From contig NZ_ACQA01000001.1 of the NCBI RefSeq assembly GCF_000182645.1, forward strand, positions 930,001 to 994,000: 64,000 bases of DNA, written 5' to 3'. The translations under genes and the position numbers were made by a program. Of this stretch, positions 7,565 through 18,362 are shown piece by piece; position 1 is the first letter of the stretch; every line of letters starts with the position of its first letter. Source of the stretch: Brucella intermedia LMG 3301. Lineage in GTDB: Bacteria; Pseudomonadota; Alphaproteobacteria; Rhizobiales; Rhizobiaceae. The notes beneath the pieces are model-generated. The model was given only the letters and a program-made list of their open reading frames with translations, was not told the DNA's origin and made no database searches.

Positions 7565-7792
7565 TGCGAATGCGATCTGAAGGCATTGCTTCGCAAACCC
7601 ATTGCCATCCGGCATGTTTCCATTCCAACTTTCACCGCAAACGCGAACGGAATTTTCCATCATTCACGCAAGCCGTCCTCCGCCTTAAATCGCGGCGGCG
7701 GAAAACCTGCCACCTGACCATGCATTGCCAAGGACCCGATTTCCTGTTTTCAATCGCGCGGAACCGGATGACAGGAACGGATCGCTGCGACG

Positions 7793-8977
7793 ATGACCCG
7801 ACACGCTCTTCTTGGTGTGCTTGCAACGTTTTTGATTCTTGCCGGCTGTGACACGCCGCGCGCCGTGTTGTGGCACGGTCCCAATTCGAGCCCGCAATCG
7901 GTGGCGGCGGCGGAAGCCGCCATTATCAAACCGGCGAAACCGGCGGCTGTGGTTCCCATCTATGTTGCGACGAGCCGCCAGCGCTCCGACGATTTCTCGC
8001 AGCCCTACAATTCAAATCGCTCCAAGACGCTCAATTTCGCGCAGGTCGATGTCGGCATTCCGGCGGCCCATGTGAAAGGGCAGGTGGAGTCGACCGGCTA
8101 CAAGCCCGACCCGGCCAAAAATTTCGCGGCAACCGCATTCCAGCCATACGAGGATGCGGAGCAGTTTCTCGCACAATTGAATGCCGCCCTTGCGAGGCAG
8201 GGGCCGAAGGACAGGGAAATCCTGATCTTCGTGCATGGCTACAACAATAATTTTGCCGACAGCACATTCCGCACCGCGCAGTTCGTCCATGATTACAAGA
8301 TGAAGTCGGTGGCGGTCGAATATGCCTGGCCGTCCGGCGGCGATCTGGGCCTTTATGTCTATGATCGAGACAGCGCGGACTTTGCGCGGGATGGTCTGGC
8401 CCGGTTGCTCGAACTTGTCGCCCGCAGCAAGGCCGAGCGCGTTGTGCTCGTCGGCCACTCGATGGGCGGCTTCGTCACCATGGAGGCTTTGAGAACCCTG
8501 TCCCTGCGTGGCGAAAAGCATGTGCTGCGCCGCATCACCGCGCTGTTGCTCGCGGCACCGGATATCGATCTCGACGTCTTTGAAAAGCAGATAAGGGACA
8601 TCGACCCAATGCCGCGTCCGACAGCGGTAATGACATCGCGCAGCGATCGGGCGCTGGGCGTCTCGTCCTTCATCACGGGCGGCCATGCGCGGGTAGGGGA
8701 CGGCACCAGCATTCCGATACTTCAGAAATACGGGATCGCGGTGATCGACGCGACCGATCTGGATGGCGGCGCGCATAATGTCTTTGCATCCTCGCCGTCG
8801 CTCATGGCTCTGGTCAGCGACGGCACGCTCTCGCTTAACGCCCTGAACGGGCGCGAGAACCGGACGACGGGGCAGGCGGTGCTGGCGGACGGCGCTTCGG
8901 CGATCAAGGGAGCCGCATCGCTCGTGCTCTATCTGCCGGGCCGGCTGGTGGGGGCGGCGGGCTCCGCTGGTCCGTAA
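7793..8977 (+). CDS. Alpha/beta hydrolase lipoprotein (DUF900 type)
   Basis: 394 residues. The N-terminus has a lipoprotein signal with lipobox LAGC (Cys near residue 19), so it should be anchored to a membrane after export. The DUF900-type alpha/beta hydrolase fold follows: IYVATSRQR, EILIFVHGYNNNFADS near residue 142, and the nucleophile elbow VGHSMGGF near residue 221, with late Asp and His (DLDGGAHNVF) fitting the rest of the triad. Substrate unknown; relatives are annotated as lipases or esterases. Read alone, downstream of a 17-bp duplication and upstream of the nuo operon. Confidence 0.88.
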   Translation: MTRHALLGVLATFLILAGCDTPRAVLWHGPNSSPQSVAAAEAAIIKPAKPAAVVPIYVATSRQRSDDFSQPYNSNRSKTLNFAQVDVGIPAAHVKGQVESTGYKPDPAKNFAATAFQPYEDAEQFLAQLNAALARQGPKDREILIFVHGYNNNFADSTFRTAQFVHDYKMKSVAVEYAWPSGGDLGLYVYDRDSADFARDGLARLLELVARSKAERVVLVGHSMGGFVTMEALRTLSLRGEKHVLRRITALLLAAPDIDLDVFEKQIRDIDPMPRPTAVMTSRSDRALGVSSFITGGHARVGDGTSIPILQKYGIAVIDATDLDGGAHNVFASSPSLMALVSDGTLSLNALNGRENRTTGQAVLADGASAIKGAASLVLYLPGRLVGAAGSAGP

Positions 8978-9378
8978 ACGCATTTTCAGGCGGGGGACTG
9001 GATCGCCGGTTTCCACCCACGAAGTCGTGGGCAATTGATTCTCGCGGAGGATTGCCGGACGGCGCGGACCGGGCGACTTTTCCTCACGAAATTATGATCT
9101 TTTCATGTTATAGGGGTTTTAAGGGGGATAAGCGGGCCGGATGCATGGCTTGTTAAGCATCTTGGTTCGACTTTGCCCAATAGATCGTGCCGGAGGGGTT
9201 GCGCTTGCGCACGCGCTGCGATAACCGTCCCGGCGAAAAGCGCTTAGTTCGCACGGCATGCCTTTTGAAGCTGCTTGGGGCGACGGGGTTGCAACAGATG
9301 CAATGTGTCGCATGGTCGTCAGCTCCAAAAAGCTTATGACAGGCGGCGCAGCCTCGTATTCAAGCCGGATAAAGGACC
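8978..9378. other. Intergenic region upstream of nuoA
   Basis: No gene seen. A small hairpin CCCACGA-AG-TCGTGGG (9016-9031) without a T run may mark the end of the hydrolase transcript. The nuo promoter must lie here, but no -35/-10 pair stands out clearly. nuoA has an AAAGGA ribosome site just before 9379. Confidence 0.5.
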
Positions 9379-9744
9379 ATGAACGAGCTTTTAAGTTCCT
9401 ACCTGCCGATCGTCATCTTCCTCGGCATCGCGATGGTAATTGGCGTAGCCCTTCTGGTTGCGCCGTTTCTTGTCGCTTACAGACAGCCCGACCCCGAAAA
9501 GCTTTCTGCTTACGAGTGCGGCTTCAATGCCTTCGATGACGCCCGTATGAAGTTCGACATCCGTTTCTATCTGGTGTCGATTCTCTTCATTATCTTCGAT
9601 CTGGAAGTCGCCTTCCTTTTCCCGTGGGCCGTGTCCTTCGGTGAAATCGGCTGGTTCGGCTTCGCGTCGATGATGGTGTTCCTTGGCGTTCTGACCATCG
9701 GCTTCATTTATGAATGGAAGAAGGGAGCGCTGGAATGGGATTGA
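9379..9744 (+). CDS. nuoA: NADH-quinone oxidoreductase subunit A
   Basis: 121 residues with three transmembrane helices, the small membrane subunit of complex I next to the quinone site. Family landmarks: [20 protein letters not shown] with the conserved Cys on the mobile loop (near residue 47), then [20 protein letters not shown] and the closing [11 protein letters not shown]. First gene of the complete operon. Its stop overlaps the nuoB start by 10 bp. Confidence 0.98.
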   Translation: MNELLSSYLPIVIFLGIAMVIGVALLVAPFLVAYRQPDPEKLSAYECGFNAFDDARMKFDIRFYLVSILFIIFDLEVAFLFPWAVSFGEIGWFGFASMMVFLGVLTIGFIYEWKKGALEWD

Positions 9745-10316
9745 CCTCAGCCAACACAACGCTCGTGGCTCCGCAGCCGAAGGGCATTCTTGACCCGCGC
9801 ACGGGCAAGCCTGTCGGTTCCGACGATGCATTCTTCAACGATCTGAACAGCGAGCTTTCCGACAAGGGATTCATCGTCACCTCCGCTGACGCTCTGATTA
9901 CCTGGGCGCGTACCGGCTCGCTGATGTGGATGACCTTCGGTCTGGCATGCTGCGCCGTGGAAATGATGCACATTTCCATGCCGCGCTACGACGCCGAACG
10001 CTTCGGTATCGCTCCGCGCGCTTCACCGCGTCAGTCCGACGTGATGATCGTCGCCGGCACGCTGACCAACAAGATGGCGCCCGCCCTGCGCAAGGTCTAC
10101 GACCAGATGCCGGAGCCGCGTTACGTTATCTCGATGGGTTCCTGCGCCAATGGCGGCGGCTACTACCACTATTCCTATTCGGTGGTGCGTGGCTGCGATC
10201 GCGTGGTTCCGGTCGATATCTACGTTCCGGGCTGCCCTCCGACCGCTGAGGCTCTGCTCTACGGCATTCTTATGCTGCAGAAGAAGATCCGCCGCACCGG
10301 CACCATTGAACGCTAA
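9735..10316 (+). CDS. nuoB: NADH-quinone oxidoreductase subunit B
   Basis: 193 residues counting from the ATG at 9735, which overlaps the nuoA stop; an upstream in-frame start would lie inside nuoA. Peripheral-arm subunit carrying cluster N2, the last electron donor to quinone. The four ligands are present: the tandem Cys72-Cys73, Cys137 (GSCANGGG) and Cys167 (PGCPP). Translationally coupled to nuoA. Confidence 0.98.
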   Translation: MGLTSANTTLVAPQPKGILDPRTGKPVGSDDAFFNDLNSELSDKGFIVTSADALITWARTGSLMWMTFGLACCAVEMMHISMPRYDAERFGIAPRASPRQSDVMIVAGTLTNKMAPALRKVYDQMPEPRYVISMGSCANGGGYYHYSYSVVRGCDRVVPVDIYVPGCPPTAEALLYGILMLQKKIRRTGTIER

Positions 10317-10340
10317 GGCCGAAGAAAAGGACATTTGATC

Positions 10341-10949
10341 ATGAGCGAAGAAGCTCTCGGTGAACTTTCCGGCTACATCAAGGAACGTCTCGGCGATGCG
10401 ATCGAAGAGGCGAAGCTTGCCTATGGCGAGCTGACCCTGTCGGTTCCGGTTGCCAGCATCATCAGCGTTCTGACCTTCCTGCGCGACGATGTGCAGTGCC
10501 AGTTCGTCAACCTGACGGATATTTCGGGCGTCGACTATCCGCAGCGCGCCAAGCGCTTCGATGTCGTCTACCAGCTCATGTCTCCGCGCCAGAACCAGCG
10601 CATCCGTGTCAAGGTTCAGGCTGATGAGGACACGCTGGTGCCGTCCGCGGTTCCGGTCTTCGTCGGCGCCGAATGGTTCGAGCGCGAAACCTACGACATG
10701 TACGGCGTCCTGTTCTCCGGCCATCCGGACCTGCGCCGCATCCTGACCGACTACGGTTTCGAAGGCCATCCGCTGCGCAAGGACTTCCCGCTCACCGGTT
10801 TCGTTGAAGTTCGTTACAACAACGAGCTGAAGCGCGTCGCCTACGAGCCTGTGCAGCTGCGTCAGGAGTTCCGCAACTTCGACTTCCTCTCGCCATGGGA
10901 AGGAACGGACTACGTTCTGCCGGGCGACGAGAAAGCCAAGGCGAACTGA
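10341..10949 (+). CDS. nuoC: NADH-quinone oxidoreductase subunit C
   Basis: 202 residues from the ATG at 10341; a TTG two codons earlier is possible but less likely. Separate 30-kDa subunit, not fused to NuoD as in E. coli. The family motif [20 protein letters not shown] (near residue 113) and the [12 protein letters not shown] segment are intact. Part of the hydrophilic arm. A GFA-family gene follows after 10 bp instead of nuoD. Confidence 0.98.
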   Translation: MSEEALGELSGYIKERLGDAIEEAKLAYGELTLSVPVASIISVLTFLRDDVQCQFVNLTDISGVDYPQRAKRFDVVYQLMSPRQNQRIRVKVQADEDTLVPSAVPVFVGAEWFERETYDMYGVLFSGHPDLRRILTDYGFEGHPLRKDFPLTGFVEVRYNNELKRVAYEPVQLRQEFRNFDFLSPWEGTDYVLPGDEKAKAN

Positions 10950-10959
10950 GGACATACTC

Positions 10960-11400
10960 ATGGGCGCAGGCGAGAGATTGAACGGTCAATGTCTTTGCGG
11001 AGCGGTGAAGTTCACCGCTGTTCCGGCAAAGATGGAAATGGATGTCTGCCATTGCAGCATGTGCCGGCGTTGGTCGGGCGGTGCTTTCATGGCCGTCAAC
11101 TGCGGCACTTCGGTCGAAATCGAAGACGAAGCTGCCCTCTCGACCTATTCGTCTTCGGAATGGGGCGAACGCCGCTTCTGCTCGAAGTGCGGTTCGTCGC
11201 TGTTCTGGCGCGGTGTCCATGATGGAATGATGGTCGTTTCGATGCAGGCTTTTGCCGAACCGGAACGTTTTCATTTCGCCGAAGAAATCTTCATCGATAA
11301 CAAGCCTGCGAATTACGATTTTGCCAACGACACCCACCGGATGACCGGCGAGGAGTTCTTGGCGGCTCTTGCAGCCAAACAGGAAGCTGAACATGGCTGA
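10960..11400 (+). CDS. GFA/CENP-V family protein inside the nuo operon
   Basis: 146 residues with a single GFA (glutathione-dependent formaldehyde-activating enzyme-like) zinc domain. Likely zinc ligands: [10 protein letters not shown], then [14 protein letters not shown], then [13 protein letters not shown]. The fold binds zinc; many members have no known activity despite the family name. It sits between nuoC (10 bp) and nuoD (8-bp overlap), so it is co-translated with complex I. It is not a known complex I subunit; a role in assembly or redox protection would be speculation. Confidence 0.88.
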   Translation: MGAGERLNGQCLCGAVKFTAVPAKMEMDVCHCSMCRRWSGGAFMAVNCGTSVEIEDEAALSTYSSSEWGERRFCSKCGSSLFWRGVHDGMMVVSMQAFAEPERFHFAEEIFIDNKPANYDFANDTHRMTGEEFLAALAAKQEAEHG

Positions 11401-12583
11401 GACTCAGGTCCGCAATTTCAATATCAACTTCGGTCCGCAGCACCCTGCCGCGCACGGCGTGCTGCGTCTGGTGCTTGAGCTCGACGGCGAAGTGGTCGAG
11501 CGCGTCGATCCGCATATCGGTCTGCTGCATCGCGGCACCGAAAAGCTGATGGAAGCCAAGACCTATCTTCAGGCCCTGCCTTATCTCGACCGCCTCGACT
11601 ACGTGGCGCCGATGAACCAGGAACACGCCTATGCGCTCGCCGTCGAACGCCTGCTGGGCATCGACGTGCCGAAGCGCGGCCAGCTCATCCGCGTTCTCTA
11701 TTCGGAAATCGGCCGTATCCTGAACCACCTTCTCAACGTCACCACGCAGGCCATGGACGTTGGCGCGCTGACGCCGCCGCTCTGGGGCTTCGAGGAACGC
11801 GAAAAGCTGATGGTGTTCTACGAACGCGCCTGCGGCGCGCGCATGCACGCAGCCTATTTCCGTCCGGGCGGCGTCCATCAGGACCTGCCGGACCAGCTCG
11901 TCGAAGACATCGGCAAATGGATCGATCCATTCTTCAAGACGCTCAACAATCTCGACGACCTCATCACGCCGAACCGTATTTTCAAGCAGCGTAACGTCGA
12001 TATCGGCGTCGTGAAGCTGGAAGACGCTTGGGCATGGGGCTTCTCGGGCGTCATGGTTCGCGGTTCGGGTGCAGCATGGGATCTGCGCAAGTCGCAGCCA
12101 TATGAGTGCTACAACGAGATGGAATTCGACATTCCGGTCGGCAAGAACGGCGACTGCTATGACCGCTACCTGATCCGCATGGAAGAAATGCGCCAGTCGG
12201 CGAAGATCATGCGCCAGTGCGTTGACCTGCTCCTCGGCAAGGAACGCGTCGGTCCGGTTTCCAACGCCGACAACAAGATCGTGCCGCCGAAGCGCGGCGA
12301 GATGAAGCGCTCGATGGAAGCGCTCATCCATCACTTCAAGCTTTACACGGAAGGCTACCACGTGCCTGCCGGTGAAGTTTACGCAGCAGTTGAAGCGCCG
12401 AAGGGTGAATTTGGCGTCTTCCTCGTATCGGACGGCTCCAACAAGCCTTATCGCTGCAAGCTGCGCGCTCCGGGCTTTGCCCATCTTCAAGCCATGGATT
12501 TCCTGTGCCGCGGCCATATGCTGGCTGACGTGTCGGCAATTCTTGGCTCGCTCGATATCGTGTTTGGTGAGGTTGACCGCTGA
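11393..12583 (+). CDS. nuoD: NADH-quinone oxidoreductase subunit D
   Basis: 396 residues from the ATG at 11393, which overlaps the GFA gene's end. 49-kDa subunit that forms the quinone pocket with NuoB. Landmarks: [18 protein letters not shown] with the quinone-site His, [12 protein letters not shown], the [18 protein letters not shown] region, and the typical C-terminus [13 protein letters not shown]. The stop overlaps the nuoE start (TGATG). Confidence 0.98.
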   Translation: MAETQVRNFNINFGPQHPAAHGVLRLVLELDGEVVERVDPHIGLLHRGTEKLMEAKTYLQALPYLDRLDYVAPMNQEHAYALAVERLLGIDVPKRGQLIRVLYSEIGRILNHLLNVTTQAMDVGALTPPLWGFEEREKLMVFYERACGARMHAAYFRPGGVHQDLPDQLVEDIGKWIDPFFKTLNNLDDLITPNRIFKQRNVDIGVVKLEDAWAWGFSGVMVRGSGAAWDLRKSQPYECYNEMEFDIPVGKNGDCYDRYLIRMEEMRQSAKIMRQCVDLLLGKERVGPVSNADNKIVPPKRGEMKRSMEALIHHFKLYTEGYHVPAGEVYAAVEAPKGEFGVFLVSDGSNKPYRCKLRAPGFAHLQAMDFLCRGHMLADVSAILGSLDIVFGEVDR

Positions 12584-13716
12584 TGTCCGTTCGCCGTCTC
12601 GCAGATGATGCCGTCCAGCCAGCCGCTTTCGCGTTCAACGCGGAAAATCAGGCCTGGGCGCTCAAGACGATTGCAAAATTCCCCGAAGGCCGTCAGCAGT
12701 CGGCCGTCATTCCGTTGCTCATGCGTGCGCAGGAACAAGATGGCTGGGTCACGAAAGCTGCCATTGAACACGTTGCAGCCATGCTCGAAATGCCGCTGAT
12801 CCGCGTTCTGGAAGTTGCGACCTTCTATACGCAGTTCCAGCTGAAGCCCGTCGGCACGCGCGCCCACATCCAGGTTTGCGGCACCACGCCTTGCATGCTG
12901 CGCGGTTCGGAAGCGCTGATGGATGTCTGCCGCCACAAGATCAACCACGACCCGTTCGAGCTCAACGCCGACGGCACGCTGTCGTGGGAAGAGGTGGAAT
13001 GCCAGGGCGCCTGCGCCAATGCACCGATGGTCATGATCTTCAAGGACGCCTATGAAGACCTGACGCCGGAACGCCTTGCCGAAATCATCGACGCGTTTGA
13101 AGCCGGCAAGGGCGACACCGTCAAGCCGGGTCCGCAGATCGACCGTGAAACCTCAAATCCGCTCAATGGCCTGACGTCGCTGACGGAAGAGCTGGACTAC
13201 AAGAAGATCGGCCTCGAAACCCGCAAGGCATCCGATGCCGCCGCTGCCAGGGCAAAGGCGGAAGCCGAAGCCAAGGCAAAGGCAGAAGCCGCGAATGTTC
13301 CGCCGTCCAACGCGGCAAAGCCCGTGACCAACGCGCCTGAAACCGCTCCGGCGCTCAAGTCGCCTTCGGAAGTCAAGGTTTCGAATGCAGCCGAAAAGGC
13401 CGCTTCCGTCGAAACCACGAAGGAATACAAGCTCGACGACAAGAACCGTCCCCAGCCCATGGAGCGGCCGGAAGTGGTCGACGACCTCAAGCTGATCTCG
13501 GGCGTCGGTCCGAAGATCGAGCAGACCCTGCACGAGCTTGGCATCTTCACCTTCAAGCAGGTCGCTGCATGGAAGAAGGCCGAGCGCGACTGGGTCGACG
13601 GCTATCTCAGCTTCCACGGTCGCATCGAGCGCGAAGACTGGATGAAGCAGGCCAAGGCTTTGGCCAAGGGCGGCGTCGAGGAATACATCAAGGTATTCGG
13701 AAAGAAGCCGGTATGA
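12583..13716 (+). CDS. nuoE: NADH-quinone oxidoreductase subunit E with long C-terminal extension
   Basis: 377 residues, roughly twice the usual 160-240. Residues about 20-175 are the normal thioredoxin-like NuoE that carries the [2Fe-2S] N1a cluster (Cys99, Cys104, Cys140, Cys144). Then follow an Ala/Lys/Glu-rich linker (about 205-285) and a C-terminal domain with LKLISGVGPKIEQTLHELGI (near residue 304). This is a helix-hairpin-helix motif like that in DNA-binding or predicted nuclease-like proteins. The extension is in frame with no break. Such tails occur in Rhizobiales NuoE to my knowledge; their job is unknown. Confidence 0.96.
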   Translation: MSVRRLADDAVQPAAFAFNAENQAWALKTIAKFPEGRQQSAVIPLLMRAQEQDGWVTKAAIEHVAAMLEMPLIRVLEVATFYTQFQLKPVGTRAHIQVCGTTPCMLRGSEALMDVCRHKINHDPFELNADGTLSWEEVECQGACANAPMVMIFKDAYEDLTPERLAEIIDAFEAGKGDTVKPGPQIDRETSNPLNGLTSLTEELDYKKIGLETRKASDAAAARAKAEAEAKAKAEAANVPPSNAAKPVTNAPETAPALKSPSEVKVSNAAEKAASVETTKEYKLDDKNRPQPMERPEVVDDLKLISGVGPKIEQTLHELGIFTFKQVAAWKKAERDWVDGYLSFHGRIEREDWMKQAKALAKGGVEEYIKVFGKKPV

Positions 13717-13757
13717 TGACTTCGATATTGGCAAACACGAACGGAAACAGGTGAGAC

Positions 13758-15065
13758 ATGCTGGCTGATAAAGATCGCATCTTCACCAATATCTACGGCT
13801 TCAAGGATCGCTCCCTGAAGGGTGCAATGGCGCGCGGCCATTGGGACAACACCAGCGGGCTGATCGAAAAGGGCCGTGACTGGATCATCGAGGAGATGAA
13901 GGCGTCGGGCCTGCGCGGCCGCGGCGGCGCTGGCTTCCCGACGGGTCTCAAGTGGTCGTTCATGCCCAAGCAGAGCGACGGTCGCCCGCATTATCTGGTC
14001 GTCAACGCCGACGAATCCGAGCCCGGCACCTGCAAGGACCGCGAAATCCTGCGCCACGATCCGCATACGCTGATCGAAGGCTGCGTGATCGCCGGTTGCG
14101 CCATGGGCGCCCACACGGCCTATATCTATATCCGTGGCGAATTCATGCGCGAGCGTGAAGCCCTCCAGGCGGCAATTGACGAATGTTACGAAGCCGGTCT
14201 GCTGGGCAAGGGCAACAAGTGCGGCTGGGACATGGACATTTTCGTCACCCACGGCGCTGGCGCTTATATCTGCGGTGAAGAAACGGCTCTGCTCGAAAGC
14301 CTCGAAGGCAAGAAGGGCCAGCCGCGCCTCAAGCCGCCGTTTCCCGCGAATATGGGCCTCTATGGCTGCCCGACGACCGTGAACAACGTGGAATCGATCG
14401 CCGTTGCGCCGACGATCCTGCGTCGTGGCGCGGCATGGTTCTCGTCCATCGGACGCCCGAACAATGTCGGCACCAAGCTGTTCCAGATTTCCGGTCACGT
14501 GAACACGCCTTGCGTCGTGGAAGAAGGCCTCGGCATTCCGTTCCGCGAACTGATCGAAAAGCATGGCGGCGGCATTCGCGGCGGCTGGGACAATCTGCTG
14601 GCGGTCATTCCCGGCGGCGCGTCGTGCCCGGTCATCAAGGGCGAGGACATGATGGACGCCATCATGGATTTCGACGGCATGCGTGACAAGAAATCGTCGT
14701 TCGGCACCGGCGGCCTCATCGTCATGGACAAGTCCACCGACATCATCAAGGCGATTGCCCGTCTGGCGGCGTTCTTCAAGCATGAAAGCTGCGGCCAGTG
14801 CACGCCGTGCCGCGAAGGCACCGGCTGGATGTGGCGCGTGATGGAGCGCATGGTCAAGGGTAACGCGCAGAAGCGCGAGATCGACATGCTGTTCGACGTG
14901 ACCAAGCAGATTGAAGGTCACACGATCTGCGCACTGGGTGATGCCGCTGCATGGCCTATTCAGGGCCTGATCCGCAATTTCCGTCCGGAAATTGAAAAGC
15001 GCATTGACGATTATACGCGCAACGCCGTTCAGAGCCGCAATATCCGTCTGGAAGCGGCTGAATAA
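13758..15065 (+). CDS. nuoF: NADH-quinone oxidoreductase subunit F
   Basis: 435 residues. The NADH dehydrogenase subunit that binds NADH and FMN and carries cluster N3. The glycine-rich site [16 protein letters not shown] (near residue 52) and [18 protein letters not shown] are intact. The cluster motif [15 protein letters not shown] lies near residue 345 with a further Cys at [13 protein letters not shown]. Followed by a 137-bp gap with a palindromic repeat before nuoG. Confidence 0.98.
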   Translation: MLADKDRIFTNIYGFKDRSLKGAMARGHWDNTSGLIEKGRDWIIEEMKASGLRGRGGAGFPTGLKWSFMPKQSDGRPHYLVVNADESEPGTCKDREILRHDPHTLIEGCVIAGCAMGAHTAYIYIRGEFMREREALQAAIDECYEAGLLGKGNKCGWDMDIFVTHGAGAYICGEETALLESLEGKKGQPRLKPPFPANMGLYGCPTTVNNVESIAVAPTILRRGAAWFSSIGRPNNVGTKLFQISGHVNTPCVVEEGLGIPFRELIEKHGGGIRGGWDNLLAVIPGGASCPVIKGEDMMDAIMDFDGMRDKKSSFGTGGLIVMDKSTDIIKAIARLAAFFKHESCGQCTPCREGTGWMWRVMERMVKGNAQKREIDMLFDVTKQIEGHTICALGDAAAWPIQGLIRNFRPEIEKRIDDYTRNAVQSRNIRLEAAE

Positions 15066-15087
15066 GTTGTGTGAGCCTGCCCGGCAG

Positions 15088-15134
15088 GGCATGGCCCCGA
15101 AAAGTGCCTGGCGGTTTTCGGTAAAGGCCATGCC
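15088..15134. repeat. Palindromic intergenic element between nuoF and nuoG
   Basis: Outer arms GGCATGGCC (15088-15096) and GGCCATGCC (15126-15134) are perfect inverted repeats; inside, CCCGAAAAGTG and GGTTTTCGG pair partially. It belongs to the common Rhizobiales family also seen at 45696, 53048 and 62920. It could form a hairpin in the nuo mRNA. Confidence 0.8.
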
Positions 15135-15202
15135 AAAAGTAAGGGCAGGGCAAGAGTTTGAGATCTGGAAGATGCGGCACAAGCCGCAGGTTTGGATAAG
15201 CG

Positions 15203-17287
15203 ATGGCAAAGATCAAGGTTGACGGCACAGAGATCGAAGTACCCGATCACTATACGCTCCTTCAGGCTGCCGAAGCCGCGGGCGCGGAAGTCCCGCGTTT
15301 CTGTTTCCACGAACGGCTTTCCATCGCCGGAAACTGCCGTATGTGCCTGGTTGAAGTGAAGGGCGGACCGCCGAAGCCGGCGGCATCCTGCGCCATGGGC
15401 GTGCGCGATCTGCGTCCCGGCCCGAATGGCGAAGCGCCTGAAATCTTCACCAACACGCCGATGGTCAAGAAGGCCCGCGAAGGCGTGATGGAATTCCTGC
15501 TCATCAACCACCCGCTGGATTGCCCGATCTGCGATCAGGGCGGCGAGTGCGACCTGCAGGATCAGGCAATGGCCTTCGGCACCGACGGTTCCCGCTATCG
15601 CGAGAACAAGCGCGCCGTTGAAAACAAGTATATCGGTCCGCTCGTCAAGACGGTGATGACGCGCTGCATTCACTGCACGCGCTGCGTCCGCTTCACGACG
15701 GAAGTGGCAGGCATTTCGGAACTGGGCCTCATCGGCCGCGGTGAAGACGCCGAGATCACCACCTATCTCGAACGCGCCATGACGTCTGAATTGCAGGGCA
15801 ACGTCATCGATCTTTGCCCGGTCGGCGCTCTGACCTCGCGTCCTTATGCATTCCAGGCCCGTCCGTGGGAACTGAGCAAGACCGAAACCATCGACGTGAT
15901 GGATGCCGTCGGCTCGAACATCCGCGTCGATACCCGTGGTCGCGAAGTGATGCGCGTCATGCCGCGCGTCAATGAAGCGGTGAACGAGGAATGGATTTCC
16001 GACAAGACCCGCTTCATCTGGGATGGCCTGCGCACCCAGCGCCTCGACCGCCCATATGTTCGCAAGGATGGCCGTCTGGTTGCAGCATCGTGGCCGGAAG
16101 CATTCGCTGCCATCGCCGCCAAGGTCTCCGCAACGTCGGCTGAAAAGATCGGCGCGGTCGCTGGCGATCTGGCTTCGGTTGAAGAACTCTACGCGCTGAA
16201 GGGCCTGATGGCTTCGCTCGGCACCGCCAATATCGACAGCCGCCAGGATGGCGCAGCTCTCGATCCGGCTCTGGGCCGCGCAACCTATCTCTTCAACTCG
16301 ACCATCGAAGGCATTGAAAACGCTGATGCTTTGCTCATCATCGGTTCCAATCCGCGTGTTGAAGCCGCTGTTCTGAACGCCCGCATCCGCAAGCGTCAGC
16401 GCATGGGCCATTTCCCGGTCGCCCTGATCGGTGAAAAGGCTGAACTGCGTTACGATTACGAATATCTGGGTGCTGGCGCTGAAACGCTGGGCCAGCTTGC
16501 TGCCGGCCAGAACGCATTCCGCGACGTATTGGCCAAGGCTGAACGTCCGCTGATCATCATCGGTCAGGGCGCGCTCACCGGCGAAAACGGTCGTGCGGTT
16601 CTGTCGGCCGCCGCCAAACTCGCTCAGGACGTCGGCGCGATCAAGGACGAGTGGAACGGCTTCTCCGTTCTGCACACCGCCGCTTCGCGCGTTGGCGCTC
16701 TGGATCTCGGTTTCGTGCCGGGTGAGGGCGGCAAGGCTGCTGGCGACATGCTCGGCAATCTGGATGTCGTGTTCCTGCTCGGCGCAGACGAACTCGACAT
16801 GACCCGCAAGGGATCGAGCTTCATCGTTTACATCGGCACGCATGGCGATGCCGGTGCCCATGCCGCCGACGTTATCCTGCCGGGCGCAGCCTATACGGAA
16901 AAGTCGGGCACCTGGGTCAACACCGAGGGCCGCGTGCAGCTTGGCAACCGCGCCGGTTTCGCGCCGGGCGAGGCAAAGGAAGACTGGGCGATCCTGCGCG
17001 CTCTTTCCGACAGCCTTGGCAAGCGCCTGCCGTTCGATTCGCTGCAGCAGCTTCGCGCCCGGCTCTATGCGGACTATCCGCATATGGCGGCTATCGACAC
17101 CATCGCGCCTGCTTCCGCCGACGATCTCGTCGCGCTGGCGGCCAAGGCAACAAACCCGGGCGGCGGCGCTGCGTTCGTCTCCCCGGTCAAGGACTTCTAC
17201 CTGACGAACCCAATCGCGCGCGCTTCCGCCGTCATGGCCGAATGCTCGGCGCTCGCGGCCGGCGGCTTCCAACAGGCAGCTGAGTAA
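15203..17287 (+). CDS. nuoG: NADH-quinone oxidoreductase subunit G
   Basis: 694 residues, the large iron-sulfur subunit of the hydrophilic arm. N-terminal ferredoxin cluster N1b ([15 protein letters not shown] near residue 34), then the His-ligated cluster motif [17 protein letters not shown], then [10 protein letters not shown] for N4. The remaining two-thirds is a molybdopterin-oxidoreductase-like domain without cofactor. The length suits the mitochondrial/alphaproteobacterial type, which lacks the extra N7 cluster. Confidence 0.98.
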   Translation: MAKIKVDGTEIEVPDHYTLLQAAEAAGAEVPRFCFHERLSIAGNCRMCLVEVKGGPPKPAASCAMGVRDLRPGPNGEAPEIFTNTPMVKKAREGVMEFLLINHPLDCPICDQGGECDLQDQAMAFGTDGSRYRENKRAVENKYIGPLVKTVMTRCIHCTRCVRFTTEVAGISELGLIGRGEDAEITTYLERAMTSELQGNVIDLCPVGALTSRPYAFQARPWELSKTETIDVMDAVGSNIRVDTRGREVMRVMPRVNEAVNEEWISDKTRFIWDGLRTQRLDRPYVRKDGRLVAASWPEAFAAIAAKVSATSAEKIGAVAGDLASVEELYALKGLMASLGTANIDSRQDGAALDPALGRATYLFNSTIEGIENADALLIIGSNPRVEAAVLNARIRKRQRMGHFPVALIGEKAELRYDYEYLGAGAETLGQLAAGQNAFRDVLAKAERPLIIIGQGALTGENGRAVLSAAAKLAQDVGAIKDEWNGFSVLHTAASRVGALDLGFVPGEGGKAAGDMLGNLDVVFLLGADELDMTRKGSSFIVYIGTHGDAGAHAADVILPGAAYTEKSGTWVNTEGRVQLGNRAGFAPGEAKEDWAILRALSDSLGKRLPFDSLQQLRARLYADYPHMAAIDTIAPASADDLVALAAKATNPGGGAAFVSPVKDFYLTNPIARASAVMAECSALAAGGFQQAAE

Positions 17288-17306
17288 GCGAGAGAGAGAC
17301 GGAACA

Positions 17307-18350
17307 ATGGAAGGAATTTTTGCAGCTTACGTCTTGCCCGCGCTTATCATAGCGCTGAAGTCGGTCGTTCTGCTCGTCGTATTGCTGATCGTCGTCGCTT
17401 ACCTGCTTTACGCGGATCGCAAGATCTGGGCAGCGGTGCAGCTTCGTCGCGGCCCGAACGTTGTCGGTCCCTGGGGTCTGTTCCAGGCCTTCGCCGACTT
17501 GTTGAAGTTCGTCTTCAAGGAACCGATCATCCCGTCGGGCGCAAACAAGGGTGTCTTCCTCCTTGCGCCTTTCGTTTCCGCCGTTCTCGCAATGGCGACC
17601 TGGGCGGTCATTCCGGTCAATGAAGGCTGGGCCATCGCCAATATCAATGTCGGCATACTCTATATCTTCGCCATTTCTTCGCTCGAAGTTTACGGCGTGA
17701 TCATGGGCGGCTGGGCATCGAACTCGAAATACCCGTTCCTCGGCGCGCTTCGTTCTGCCGCGCAGATGGTTTCCTACGAAGTTTCCATCGGCTTCGTGAT
17801 TGTCACGGTCCTGCTGACGGTTGGCTCGCTCAACCTCACCGACATCGTGCTTTCGCAGAATACCGGCCTCGGCACCATGCTTGGCCTGCCGGCTTCGTTC
17901 CTCGACTGGAACTGGCTCTGCCTGTTCCCGATGTTCGTGATCTTCTTCATTTCGGCGCTGGCCGAAACGAACCGTCCGCCTTTCGACCTTGTCGAAGCTG
18001 AATCCGAACTCGTGGCCGGTCACATGATCGAATATTCGTCCACGCCGTTCCTTCTGTTCTTCCTCGGCGAATATGTGGCGATCACGCTGATGTGCGCCCT
18101 GATGACGACGCTCTTCCTCGGCGGCTGGCTGCCTCCGGTGGATGTGTGGTTCCTCAACTGGGTTCCGGGCATCATCTGGTTCATGCTGAAGCTCTGCTTC
18201 TGCTTCTTCCTCTTCGCAATGGTGAAGGCTTTCGTTCCGCGTTATCGCTACGATCAGCTGATGCGCCTTGGCTGGAAAGTGTTCCTGCCGATCTCGCTCT
18301 TCATGGTCGTCGCAACCGCGACCTTCCTCAAAGTCTTCGGTCTGGCGTAA
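17307..18350 (+). CDS. nuoH: NADH-quinone oxidoreductase subunit H
   Basis: 347 residues with eight or so transmembrane helices. Connects the quinone pocket to the proton-pumping arm. Landmarks: [20 protein letters not shown] (near residue 36), QPFADLLKF-like [14 protein letters not shown], and the charged loop [20 protein letters not shown] (near residue 213), all family-diagnostic. Confidence 0.98.
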   Translation: MEGIFAAYVLPALIIALKSVVLLVVLLIVVAYLLYADRKIWAAVQLRRGPNVVGPWGLFQAFADLLKFVFKEPIIPSGANKGVFLLAPFVSAVLAMATWAVIPVNEGWAIANINVGILYIFAISSLEVYGVIMGGWASNSKYPFLGALRSAAQMVSYEVSIGFVIVTVLLTVGSLNLTDIVLSQNTGLGTMLGLPASFLDWNWLCLFPMFVIFFISALAETNRPPFDLVEAESELVAGHMIEYSSTPFLLFFLGEYVAITLMCALMTTLFLGGWLPPVDVWFLNWVPGIIWFMLKLCFCFFLFAMVKAFVPRYRYDQLMRLGWKVFLPISLFMVVATATFLKVFGLA

Positions 18351-18362
18351 GGAGTAATCATC

